45,994 nt of DNA from an uncultured Streptomyces sp. (GTDB lineage: Bacteria; Actinomycetota; Actinomycetes; Streptomycetales; Streptomycetaceae). The DNA lies in NCBI RefSeq assembly GCF_947488945.1, contig NZ_CANLBS010000035.1:1-45994 (forward strand), read 5' to 3'. The position numbers were made by a program, and so were the translations under genes. Below are positions 23,457 through 31,750 of the stretch, one piece after another (position 1 is the stretch's first letter; each line of letters begins with the position of its first letter). The notes beneath the pieces were generated by a model, which saw nothing but the letters and a program-made list of their open reading frames with translations, searched no databases and was not told the origin of the DNA.

Positions 23457-24785
23457 TCAGCGGACCGTCACGAACGCCTCCGGGTCGCGGTCCGCGCGGG
23501 CTCGGGGGGCCGCCGCGGGGTGGCCGATCGCCACCGCGCCGAGCGGGTCCCAGGACTCCGGCAGGTCCAGCACCTCGCGGACCACGGACCGGCAGAACAT
23601 CGTCGACGACACCCACGCCGAGCCCAGCCGCTCGCCGGCCAGCGCCACCAGGAAGTTCTGCACCCCGGCACCCGCGGCCACCACGAACATCTCGCGCTCC
23701 GCGGTGTCCCGCCGCTCGTCCCCGTAGGTGTGCGAGCCGTCCATCACCAGGCACGGCACCGCCAGGTAGGGAGCGGCGCGCAGCACGTCACCGCGGCGGA
23801 CCCGCTTCGCGATCGACTCCTCGCTCTTCCCGTCGCGGCGCAGATCGGCGATCCAGGCGTCCCGCATGGCGTCGAGCAGCCGGGTCCGCGCCTGTTCGGA
23901 CTCCAGCAGCACGAAGCGCCACGGGGTGGTGTGGTGCGGTGCCGGGGCGGTGACCGCGGCGGCCACCGCCCGGCGCACCGCTCCCGGGTCGACCGGCTCG
24001 GAGGTGAACTCCCGCACGGTGCGGCGCAGCGTCACCGCCTCGCGCACGGCCTCCGAGGTGCCGAGCCGGAACATGTCGTCCGCCGCGCCGCGCACCAGCG
24101 CCCGCGCGCCCCCGTCGGCCGCGTCCGCGCCGCCGGCGGCGGGCGGCGTCACCAGGTGGCCGAGGCCCCGGACCACCGCGACCGGCATCCCGGTGGCCTT
24201 GCCCTTCACCAGGTCGCCCGCCGCGGCCAGTTCGTCCGCGGTGGCGACCACGGTGGCGCTCAGCGGGTTGCCGTGCGCGTCCGTGCCGCCGCGCAGGTCG
24301 TCCACGACCCGCACCCCGGCGGCGCCGATCGCGACGTCGGTCAGTCCGTTCCGCCAGGGGCGGCCGAAGGTGTCGGTCACCACGACGCCCACCTCGACGC
24401 CGAGCAGGTCCCGCAGGCCGTCGCGGACCGCCCGCGCGGACGCGTCCGGGTCCTCGGGCAGCAGCAGCACCGTTCCTGCGGCGGTGTTCGACGCGTCCAC
24501 CCCGGCGGCGGCCATCACGAGCCCCTGCCGGTTCTCCACGATCCGCAGCGTGCCCCGCCGGGCGACCACCCGGACGGTCTCCGCGTCGATCGCGGCCTCC
24601 CGGTCGGCGGCCTCCATGATCCGGCCCTCGGCCTTGGAGACGATCTTCGAGGTGACCAGCAGCACGTCGCCGTCGGCGAGTCCGGGTCCGGTTCCCGCGA
24701 TGAGCTTGGCCAGGTCGTCGCCGGGACGGACCTCGGGGATCCCGGCCAGCGCCCGGACCTCGTAGGAGGGGGCGGCGGCGGTCAC
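23457..24785 (-). CDS. fbiB: Coenzyme F420:L-glutamate ligase FbiB
   Basis: A 442-residue bifunctional enzyme of F420 biosynthesis. The N-terminal CofE-like domain (about 1-240: DGDVLLVTSKIVSKAEGR, VVVTDTFGRPWRNGLTDVAIG, HGNPLSATVVATADELA) adds glutamates to F420-0 using GTP. The C-terminal nitroreductase-like FMN domain (from about 250: TLRRTVREFTSEPVDPGAVRRAV, HHTTPWRFVLLES) reduces the dehydro precursor in known actinobacterial FbiB. The two-domain form is the actinobacterial one. The GTG start at 24783-24785 overlaps the fbiA stop (GTGA), so the pair is translationally coupled. Confidence 0.95.
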   Translation of the reverse strand: MTAAAPSYEVRALAGIPEVRPGDDLAKLIAGTGPGLADGDVLLVTSKIVSKAEGRIMEAADREAAIDAETVRVVARRGTLRIVENRQGLVMAAAGVDASNTAAGTVLLLPEDPDASARAVRDGLRDLLGVEVGVVVTDTFGRPWRNGLTDVAIGAAGVRVVDDLRGGTDAHGNPLSATVVATADELAAAGDLVKGKATGMPVAVVRGLGHLVTPPAAGGADAADGGARALVRGAADDMFRLGTSEAVREAVTLRRTVREFTSEPVDPGAVRRAVAAAVTAPAPHHTTPWRFVLLESEQARTRLLDAMRDAWIADLRRDGKSEESIAKRVRRGDVLRAAPYLAVPCLVMDGSHTYGDERRDTAEREMFVVAAGAGVQNFLVALAGERLGSAWVSSTMFCRSVVREVLDLPESWDPLGAVAIGHPAAAPRARADRDPEAFVTVR

Positions 24786-25738
24786 CCGCGCACCTCCTCG
24801 GCGAGCTCCAGCGCGCGGCGGGCCATCTCGGCGGTGGCGTCCTCGTCCGTCATCATCAGCGGCACCGCCCGGCAGACGATGCCCGCGGCCTCGACCTCCT
24901 CGACCGCACCGGCGTCGACCGTGTCGACGAGCCAGCCGTCCAGCAGCCCGGAGCCGTAGTGCCGTGCGACGGCGGAGGCGGTCGCCTCCACGCCGACGGC
25001 GGCCAGCACCTTGTCGGCCATGCCGCGCACCGGCGCGTCGCCGACGATGGGGGAGAGGCCGACGACCGGTACTCCGGCCTCGGCGATCGCCTCACGGATG
25101 CCGGGCACGGCGAGGATCGTGCCGACGGACACGACCGGGTTCGACGGCGGGAAGAGGATGACGTCGGCGGCGGCGATCGCCTCCAGCACGCCGGGTGCGG
25201 GCGTGGCCTGCTCGGCGCCGACCGGCACCACCGCCCGCGCGGGCACGGCGGCGCGGAGCTTGACCCAGTACTCCTGGAAGTGGATCGCCTTGCTCTCCCC
25301 GTCCACGTCGACCGCGACGTGCGTCTCGATCCGGTCGTCGGACATCGGCAGCAGCCGCACGCCCGGCTGCCAGCGCTCGCACAGCGCCTGGGTGACCGCG
25401 CTCAGCGGATAGCCCGCGCCGAGCATCTGGGTACGGACGATGTGGGTCGCGAAGTCGCGGTCGCCGAGCCCGAACCAGTCGGGTCCCACGCCGTAGGCGG
25501 CGAGCTCTTCCTTCACGTGGAAGGACTCGTCCCTCCGGCCCCAGCCCTGCTCCTCGTCGATGCCACCGCCGAGGGTGTACATCACGGTGTCCAGGTCGGG
25601 GCAGACCTTCAGCCCGAAGAGATGGATGTCGTCACCGGTGTTGCCGATGACGGTGATCTCGGCGTCCGGAGCCGCCCGTTTGAGGCCGCGGAGGAAGCGA
25701 GCACCACCGATACCGCCGGCCAGAACCACAATGCGCAT
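24782..25738 (-). CDS. fbiA: 2-phospho-L-lactate/enolpyruvyl transferase FbiA (CofD)
   Basis: A 318-residue enzyme that joins the lactyl- or enolpyruvyl-phospho-guanosine donor to Fo, giving (dehydro-)F420-0. It begins RIVVLAGGIGGARFLRGL, then EITVIGNTGDDIHLFGLKVCPDLDTVMYTLGG and GWGRRDESFHVKEEL, all diagnostic of CofD. Later come SDDRIETHV and LFPPSNPVVSVGTIL. It lies 13 bases after the cysteine dioxygenase stop, so the order is CDO-fbiA-fbiB on one strand. No clear Shine-Dalgarno precedes its ATG, which would fit coupling to the upstream gene or a leaderless message. Confidence 0.95.
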   Translation of the reverse strand: MRIVVLAGGIGGARFLRGLKRAAPDAEITVIGNTGDDIHLFGLKVCPDLDTVMYTLGGGIDEEQGWGRRDESFHVKEELAAYGVGPDWFGLGDRDFATHIVRTQMLGAGYPLSAVTQALCERWQPGVRLLPMSDDRIETHVAVDVDGESKAIHFQEYWVKLRAAVPARAVVPVGAEQATPAPGVLEAIAAADVILFPPSNPVVSVGTILAVPGIREAIAEAGVPVVGLSPIVGDAPVRGMADKVLAAVGVEATASAVARHYGSGLLDGWLVDTVDAGAVEEVEAAGIVCRAVPLMMTDEDATAEMARRALELAEEVRG

Positions 25739-25751
25739 GCACAGCAGTCTG

Positions 25752-26252
25752 TCAGGCGCCGGCGGCGTCCAGGGCCGCCGGGGCGCAGCTCGCGGTGTGC
25801 ATCGGCATGTCGGTCAGGCCGGGGAAGTAGACGTGCAGGCTGACGGCCGGCTCCAGCGAGTCGTTGACGACCTCGTGGACGTATCCGGGGGCGAAGACGC
25901 GCTGCGCGCCCGCGGCGAGGGACAGGTCCCCGCGCAGGGTGTGCTCGGTGAGCCGCCCTTCGAGGACGGTCAGCACGCCGGAGGAGGCGCCGTGGTCGTG
26001 CAGGCCGCTGCCCTGTCCGGGCACCCAGCTCAGCAGCCACACCTCGTAGCCGGGGCCGGTGCGCAGGCGGTGGTACCAGCGGGTGGTGGTGTCGTACCGG
26101 ACGAGCGGCGCCCACTGGGCGCGGTCGGCGGCGACCGAACGGGCCAGACCCACGAACTCGGCCACGGTGGACGGGTGTTCGGGCGCGGGGCGGAGCAGGT
26201 GGGGGACTTCGAGGATGTCGCCGGCGATCTGGAGGTCGCTGTCGCTGTTCAT
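25752..26252 (-). CDS. Cysteine dioxygenase (cupin, CDO type I)
   Basis: A 166-residue cytoplasmic iron enzyme oxidising L-cysteine to cysteine sulfinate. The three-histidine iron site is visible as GSGLHDHG (His85, His87) and YVHEV (His126). Tyr/Arg residues typical of bacterial CDO occur around DTTTRWYHRL. A Gly stands where eukaryotic CDO has the cross-linked Cys, as in other bacterial enzymes. Start ATG at 26250-26252 with GAGGA about 12 bases upstream. It is preceded on the same strand by a polycysteine leader frame (26420-26497) and followed closely by fbiA. Confidence 0.88.
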   Translation of the reverse strand: MNSDSDLQIAGDILEVPHLLRPAPEHPSTVAEFVGLARSVAADRAQWAPLVRYDTTTRWYHRLRTGPGYEVWLLSWVPGQGSGLHDHGASSGVLTVLEGRLTEHTLRGDLSLAAGAQRVFAPGYVHEVVNDSLEPAVSLHVYFPGLTDMPMHTASCAPAALDAAGA

Positions 26253-26419
26253 GGATGCGGTGGTTCCTCGGCATCGGAGGGTGCACGTGCGGGGGAGGTA
26301 CGGAAGACCCGTGATCCGCGCCGGCCCGGGGGCGGCGCCGCGGAGGGCAGTGCGGGGGAGGGTGCGGCGTGGCCGCGGTGGAGACGGGGCGAGCAGGTCG
26401 GAGCCGGAGCCCGGGGGCG

Positions 26420-26497
26420 TCAACAGCAGCGACAGCTGGAACAGCAACAGCGCGCCTGGACAGCGGTGCGGAACCCACGGCGGTGGGTGGCGTACAT
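26420..26497 (-). CDS. Polycysteine leader peptide upstream of cysteine dioxygenase
   Basis: A 25-codon frame from the ATG at 26495-26497 to the TGA at 26420-26422. It begins MYATHRRGF and its last nine residues are CCCSSCRCC, six cysteines. It ends 167 bases before the cysteine dioxygenase start on the same strand. An in-frame ATG 18 bases further upstream would add six residues. Cys-rich upstream peptides that sense cysteine supply by ribosome stalling are described in mycobacteria, and a codon run directly upstream of a cysteine-degrading enzyme fits that logic. Whether the stretch 26253-26419 folds into alternative structures needs folding; I see GC-rich complementary segments but no simple terminator. 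Confidence 0.65.
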   Translation of the reverse strand: MYATHRRGFRTAVQARCCCSSCRCC

Positions 26498-26861
26498 CGC
26501 GTCGGTCGCTGGCATGCGGTCAAGCAGACCGGGTTCCCTTCCGCATGTCAACTCGGCGTCCTCCCGGCCGGGCTCTTTCACACGTGCGGGTGCGAGATGT
26601 GGAGAAAGGTTTGTGCACCGCCGGTGCGGGACAGGTGGCGCATCAGCCGTGCGTCCACACCTCACTGACGGTGCGTGACCCGTCTGTGATCTTGGTCGCT
26701 TCGGTGATCGAACCCGAAACACCGGGGCACCTTCGCTCGTCCCATCAGGTGGACCGGGAAGTGGAGAGATTGAGCGAATGTCAGTTTTTTGGCGATTTGG
26801 CCACTTTCTGCATACCTTTGGTTCCGCAGAGTGAATACCGGGGCCGATAGCAGACCTTCGC

Positions 26862-26891
26862 TTGACTGGCCGGAAGCTACACACTTGTAAT
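26862..26891 (+). promoter_or_regulatory. Candidate sigma-70-type promoter of whiB
   Basis: TTGACT (26862-26867), an 18-base spacer and TGTAAT (26886-26891), close to the HrdB-type consensus, giving a leader of roughly 65 bases before the whiB ATG. The surrounding 26770-26900 is clearly AT-richer than the rest of the window. The part 26498-26760 of this gap holds the shared upstream region with the leader peptide; I see no gene there. Confidence 0.65.
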
Positions 26892-26963
26892 TTCACTCGT
26901 GTTGTTCGGTCGCTTTCCGTAGCGACCGCATCACGGGACGCAAGAGACGGACGAGGGGCGCAC

Positions 26964-27227
26964 ATGACCGAGCTGTTCCAGCAACTGCTGGTCGAGGACG
27001 CGGACGAGGAACTCGGCTGGCAGGAGCGCGCACTGTGCGCCCAGACCGATCCCGAGTCCTTCTTTCCGGAGAAGGGCGGCTCCACCCGCGAGGCCAAGAA
27101 GGTCTGCCTCGCCTGTGAGGTCCGATCGGAATGCCTCGAATACGCCCTCTCCAACGACGAGCGGTTCGGCATCTGGGGCGGACTTTCCGAGCGTGAGCGG
27201 CGGCGCCTGAAGAAGGCCGCCATCTGA
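26964..27227 (+). CDS. whiB: WhiB, iron-sulfur sporulation regulator
   Basis: An 87-residue protein. Cysteines 25, 48, 51 and 57 ligate a [4Fe-4S] cluster (C-x22-C-x2-C-x5-C), then GIWGG at 69-73 and a basic tail ERERRRLKKAAI for DNA contact. Length and sequence (QQLLVEDADEELGWQERA) fit classical Streptomyces WhiB rather than other Wbl paralogues. Known role: acts with WhiA to trigger sporulation septation; the mycobacterial orthologue WhiB2 is a division regulator. GAGGGG lies about five bases before the ATG. A promoter and a strong terminator flank it, so it is monocistronic. Confidence 0.95.
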   Translation: MTELFQQLLVEDADEELGWQERALCAQTDPESFFPEKGGSTREAKKVCLACEVRSECLEYALSNDERFGIWGGLSERERRRLKKAAI

Positions 27228-27454
27228 CCCCGCCCGCCCGGAGGGCCCCGGTCGCCGAAACCGGCGGCCCGCCGTCCCCGGTCCGTGCGGCACCGGACTG
27301 ACGCACGCTCAGCGGTCGCCGCGGGCGCCGCGAACGCGCGGACCGTCCGCCGACGGGCCACGGGACGGAGCACCCGCTCCGGTGCCCGCGACCGCCGGAC
27401 CGGCCGGCCGCACCACATCGCGGCACACAGGAATCCCGCGTCCTCACGCGGCCG

Positions 27455-27521
27455 GGACATGCCGGGGGCCCGTGGCCCCGACCCTCTCGCAGGGCCGGGG
27501 CCACGGGCCCCCGGCATGTCC
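27455..27521 (+). terminator. Large hairpin terminator after whiB
   Basis: Perfect 26-bp arms at 27455-27480 and 27496-27521; the 15-base loop itself contains a CCCT/AGGG pairing. It lies 228 bases after whiB. The rest of 27228-27730 has no gene I can support and probably contains the promoter of the downstream glycosyltransferase (a TAGTGT hexamer at 27619-27624 is a weak candidate -10). Confidence 0.75.
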
Positions 27522-27730
27522 GTGTCACCCGCCGCCGGACCCCGCCCGCCGCGCCGCCCGGCGACCGCCCCCGTGCCGCGTTCACCCGCTCGGCGCTACC
27601 GCCGCCGGTCCGTACCGTTAGTGTGGGGCCCCGTCCGAGACGCGCCAACGCCCCGCCGGGGTGCGCGTGTACACCGATGCAGCCCCCGGGGGGAACCGCC
27701 CCCGGACCCGGCCGGAGGGCCCGTACCCCG

Positions 27731-30700
27731 ATGTCCGTGCAGAGCCACCCGGCGGCGCCGAACGAGGCAGCCGCCGCCCCAGAGTTCCCCCGGCATGTCG
27801 TCACCGCCGTGCTCGTCTCCCACGACGGCGCGCGCTGGCTGCCCGACGTGCTGGCGGGCCTGCTCGGGCAGGAGCGCCCCGTACAGAACGCCGTCGCCGC
27901 CGACACCGGCAGCGCCGACGAATCCGCGCGGCTGACCGCCGAAGCCCTCGGCGGCGAACGCGTCCTGCACCTCGCGCGCCGCACCGGATTCGGGGCCGCC
28001 GTCGACGAGGCCGTCCGCACCGCGGGCGTCCTCACCCCCGACGACCTGCCCTACCTCAAGCGCCCCAGCGGCTGGGACCCCGTCACCCGAACCTGGCGGG
28101 ACGACACCTACGACCTGCCGGAACTGCCGCACGGCGAACCGGTCCAGTGGCTCTGGCTGCTGCACGACGACTGCGCGCCCGAACCCGACGCGCTCGCCGA
28201 GATGCTGCGGGTCGCCGACACCGACCGGCACGCCGCGATCGTCGGCCCCAAGCTCCGCGGCTGGTACGACCGCAGGCAGCTCCTCGAAGTCGGCGTCTCC
28301 ATCGCCAACAGCGGACGCCGCTGGACGGCGCTCGACCGCCGCGAACAGGACCAGGGCCAGCACGACCAGGTCCGCACCGTGCTGTCCGTCTCCTCCGCCG
28401 GCATGCTGATCCGCCGCGACGTCTGGGAGGAACTCGGCGGCTTCGACCGCAGACTCCCGCTGATGCGCGACGACGTGGACCTCTGCTGGCGCGCCCACCT
28501 CGCCGGCCACCGCGTCCTGGTCGCCCCGGACGCCGTGCTGCGGCACGCCGAGGCATCCGCCCGCGAACGCCGCCCCATCGACTGCGCCGGGCGGTCCGTC
28601 GCCAGCCCGCACCGCGTCGACAAGGCCGGCGCCGTCTACACGATGCTCGTCAACACCCGTGCCAAGGCGCTGCCCTGGGTGCTGCTGCGCCTCGTCGTCG
28701 GCACTCTGCTGCGCACCCTCGCCTACCTGGTGGGCAAGGTCCCCGGCCAGGCACTCGACGAGGTCGCCGGCCTCTTCGGCACCCTGCTGCGGCCGGGCCG
28801 GATCCTCGCCGCCCGCCGCGCCCGCGGCAAGGGAGCGGTCGACGCGGCCGAACTGCGCGCGCTCTTCCCGCCGCCCGGCGCGACCGTCCGCGCCACCGTC
28901 GAGCAGGTCGCGGGCAACTTCGGCTCCCGCTCCGACACCGAGGCCGGCGGCTCCCGGCACGGCGCCGTCGAGTCCGGACCGGGCGGCGACGACGCCGACT
29001 TCCTGGAGATCGAGCAGTTCGCCCGGCTCAAGCGCATCGGCCGCAAGCCCGGCCCGGTGCTCTTCGCCCTCCTGCTGCTCGTCTCCCTGATCGCCTGCCG
29101 GGGCCTGCTCTCCGGCGGTGCCCTGGCCGGCGGCGCGCTCCTGCCGGCGCCCGGCGACGTGTCCGCGCTCTGGGGCACGTACGCCGACGGCTGGCACGCC
29201 GTCGGCACCGGCTCGACCGTGGCCGCGCCCCCCTATCTCGGCGCGCTCGCCGCCCTGTCGGCGCTGTTCCTCGGCTCCACCGGGCTCGCGCTCACCGTCC
29301 TGCTCGTCTGCTCGGTGCCGCTGGCCGGCCTCACCGCCTACTTCGTCTCCCGCCCGCTCGTCGAGTCGCGCCTCCTGCGGGCCTGGGCGAGCGTCGCCTA
29401 CGCCTTCCTGCCGGCCGCGACCGGCGCACTGGCCGGCGGCCGCCTCGGCACCGCCGTGCTGGCCGCCCTCCTGCCGCTCATCGCCCGCGCCGCCGTCGCC
29501 GCCCACGGGCTGCGCGGCGACGGCAGCGTGCGCGGCACCTGGCGCGCCACCTGGGCGTACACCCTGCTGCTCACCTTCACGATGGCGTTCACCCCGGTCG
29601 TCTGGCCGCTCGCCGTCGTCCTCGGCATCGGCGTCCTGGTGCTGCGGCGCGGCGACCTCACCGCGTACGGACTGCGCTTCGTCGCCACGGTCGGCACCCC
29701 GCTGCTGGTCCTCGCCCCCTGGTCGCTGACGCTGCTGACCGAGCCGTCCGCCTTCCTGCGCGAGGCCGGGCTCGACCTCGGTGCCGGCACCGCCTCCGCC
29801 GTCGACCTGCTGGCGGTCAGCCCCGGCGGCCCCAAGGCCACCGGCTCCGTGCTGCTGTTCGGCATCGTGCTGGCCGCGCTGGCCGCGCTGCTCCGGGGCG
29901 AGCGGACCACCGCGATCCGCACCGCCTGGGCGGTGGCGCTGATCGGGCTGCTCTTCGCCGGGATCACCAACGGTTCCGCCTGGGCCGGCCCCGCCACGCT
30001 GGTCTACGGCATCGCGCTGATCGCCGCCGCGGTGCTCGGCGCCGACGGCGCCCGCATCCGGGTGGCCGCGCTCAGCTTCGGCTGGCGCCAGCCGGTCGCC
30101 GCGCTCATCGCCCTGGCCGCGGGCGTCGCGCCGGCGCTCGCCGCCCTCGCCTGGATGGCGGGCGGCGCGGCCGGACCGCTGGAGCGCCGCGACCCGGTGC
30201 AGGTCCCCGCGTTCGTCGCCGAGGAGAGCGGCACCCGCGACCAGCCCCGCACCCTGGTCCTCGGCGGCGACTCCGAGAGCTCCGTCTCCTACAGCCTGGT
30301 CCGCGGCTCCGGCGCACGCCTCGGCGACGCGGAGATCCTGGAGGCGGCCGGCGGCAACAGCCGGCTCGACAAGGTCGTCGCCAACCTGATCGCCGGTTCC
30401 GGGGCCGACCAGGGCGGCCAGCTCAGCGGTTTCGCCGTCCGGTACGTCCTCGTCCGCGACGGATCGCCCCGCTCGATGAGCCGGGTGCTCGACGCGACGC
30501 CCGGCCTCAGCCGGCTCAGCCAGCTCGACGGGAGCGCGCTGTGGCGGGTGGACCGTGAGGTCGCCCGGGTGATGATCGTGCCCAAGTCCGGCGAGGGGGA
30601 GGGCCTGCCGGTCGCCTCCGGCGCCGTCGGAGCGGCCACCGAGATCCCCGCCGGTGAGGCCGGCCGCGTGCTGCGCGTCGCCGACACCGCCGACTCCGGC

Positions 30701-31750
30701 TGGCGGGCCACCCTCGACGGGAAGGCCCTCACCCCCACGACGCTGGACGGCTGGGCGCAGGGCTTCCAACTGCCCGCCGGCGGAGGCCGCCTCACCCTCA
30801 CGCACGAGGCGCCCTTCACCCACACCCTGTGGATCTGGGCGCAGATCGCCCTCGGTGTGGTCCTCGTGGTCATGGCCCTGCCGGGCCGCCGCCGCGAGAT
30901 CGACGACGACCTGCCCGAGGAGGCACTCGCGGTCGCCGCGGAGCCCGCCGACGGCGAGGGCCGCAGGGCGCGCAGGCTGCGCGCGGCGGCCGAGGCCGCG
31001 GCGGCGGAGTCCGGCGCCGGACTGCCCGGCGAGGGCGAGGGCGGCGACCCGGACGGCCCCGGCGGCACGCAGGACGGCGCCGACGGCCACGTGCCCGTGC
31101 AGGGACAGGTCCCCGAGGGGTACGCCCCCGAGGACTACGCCGCCGGAGCGACCGGAACCGGCACGCCCGGCGGTCCGGGCCACGACCCGTACGGACAGCC
31201 CGCACAGAACCCGGACGACCCGTACGGGCAGCAGCGGGCGGACGGCCAGGACGGCAGCCAGGCGCCGCAGGACCCGTACGCACCCCAGGGGGACGGCACG
31301 TACGCCGGGGTGCCGGGACAGGGCCAGTACGGGGAGTGGGACGGGCAGCAGTACGCCGGTTACCAGCAGCAGTACGGCGGGGGTGACGGCAACGCCGCCT
31401 ACCCGGCCGGGTACCAGCAGGACCCCTACGGGCAGCAGTACGCCTCCCCCGAACAGGGGGCGTACCAGCAGCCCGGCGGCGCCTACCCGCAGGACGGCAC
31501 GTACCCGCAGGAGGGCGCCGACGGCGCCTACGACCCGTACGGGTACCAGCAGCAGCCCTACGGGGAGAGCCAGGGCGAGCAGCCCTACGGGGCGGCCCCG
31601 GGCGGCCCGTACGCGCAGGACCCCTACGGGAACGGCCCGCAGCAGTACGGCGACCAGGACGGCGACCGGAGTGCCGACCCCGCCGACCCCCACGGCACGG
31701 GCCAGGCCCCGTGGCAGACCGGCAACACATCGCGAGGCGAGTCCGAGTGA
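27731..31750 (+). CDS. Large membrane glycosyltransferase family 2 with Tyr/Gln-rich tail
   Basis: A 1339-residue protein. Residues about 20-330 are a GT2 domain (VTAVLVSHDGARWLPDVL, WLLHDDCAPEPDAL, SAGMLIRRDVWEELGGFD, MRDDVDLCWRAHLAGHRV). About ten hydrophobic segments follow from 440 to 815, then a soluble beta-rich region and a last membrane segment near 1033-1053. The remaining 285 residues begin acidic and end in a low-complexity tail full of DPYGQ, QQY and GYQQ motifs. It probably transfers a sugar from a cytoplasmic donor to a lipid carrier or exports the product; the substrate is unknown. In mycobacteria the equivalent neighbourhood carries the rhamnosyltransferase wbbL. Its stop overlaps the DUF5719 start (GTGA). 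Confidence 0.85.
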   Translation: MSVQSHPAAPNEAAAAPEFPRHVVTAVLVSHDGARWLPDVLAGLLGQERPVQNAVAADTGSADESARLTAEALGGERVLHLARRTGFGAAVDEAVRTAGVLTPDDLPYLKRPSGWDPVTRTWRDDTYDLPELPHGEPVQWLWLLHDDCAPEPDALAEMLRVADTDRHAAIVGPKLRGWYDRRQLLEVGVSIANSGRRWTALDRREQDQGQHDQVRTVLSVSSAGMLIRRDVWEELGGFDRRLPLMRDDVDLCWRAHLAGHRVLVAPDAVLRHAEASARERRPIDCAGRSVASPHRVDKAGAVYTMLVNTRAKALPWVLLRLVVGTLLRTLAYLVGKVPGQALDEVAGLFGTLLRPGRILAARRARGKGAVDAAELRALFPPPGATVRATVEQVAGNFGSRSDTEAGGSRHGAVESGPGGDDADFLEIEQFARLKRIGRKPGPVLFALLLLVSLIACRGLLSGGALAGGALLPAPGDVSALWGTYADGWHAVGTGSTVAAPPYLGALAALSALFLGSTGLALTVLLVCSVPLAGLTAYFVSRPLVESRLLRAWASVAYAFLPAATGALAGGRLGTAVLAALLPLIARAAVAAHGLRGDGSVRGTWRATWAYTLLLTFTMAFTPVVWPLAVVLGIGVLVLRRGDLTAYGLRFVATVGTPLLVLAPWSLTLLTEPSAFLREAGLDLGAGTASAVDLLAVSPGGPKATGSVLLFGIVLAALAALLRGERTTAIRTAWAVALIGLLFAGITNGSAWAGPATLVYGIALIAAAVLGADGARIRVAALSFGWRQPVAALIALAAGVAPALAALAWMAGGAAGPLERRDPVQVPAFVAEESGTRDQPRTLVLGGDSESSVSYSLVRGSGARLGDAEILEAAGGNSRLDKVVANLIAGSGADQGGQLSGFAVRYVLVRDGSPRSMSRVLDATPGLSRLSQLDGSALWRVDREVARVMIVPKSGEGEGLPVASGAVGAATEIPAGEAGRVLRVADTADSGWRATLDGKALTPTTLDGWAQGFQLPAGGGRLTLTHEAPFTHTLWIWAQIALGVVLVVMALPGRRREIDDDLPEEALAVAAEPADGEGRRARRLRAAAEAAAAESGAGLPGEGEGGDPDGPGGTQDGADGHVPVQGQVPEGYAPEDYAAGATGTGTPGGPGHDPYGQPAQNPDDPYGQQRADGQDGSQAPQDPYAPQGDGTYAGVPGQGQYGEWDGQQYAGYQQQYGGGDGNAAYPAGYQQDPYGQQYASPEQGAYQQPGGAYPQDGTYPQEGADGAYDPYGYQQQPYGESQGEQPYGAAPGGPYAQDPYGNGPQQYGDQDGDRSADPADPHGTGQAPWQTGNTSRGESE

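Noticed and set aside
26894..26901. CACTCGTG near the whiB promoter as a BldD site
   Set aside because: It is a short palindrome but disagrees with the BldD consensus at several fixed positions; too weak to claim.
27596..31693. A 1365-codon open frame antisense to the large glycosyltransferase
   Set aside because: Composition is Gly/Val/Arg-rich nonsense typical of antisense frames in high-GC DNA; the plus-strand frame has clear GT2 motifs and membrane segments.
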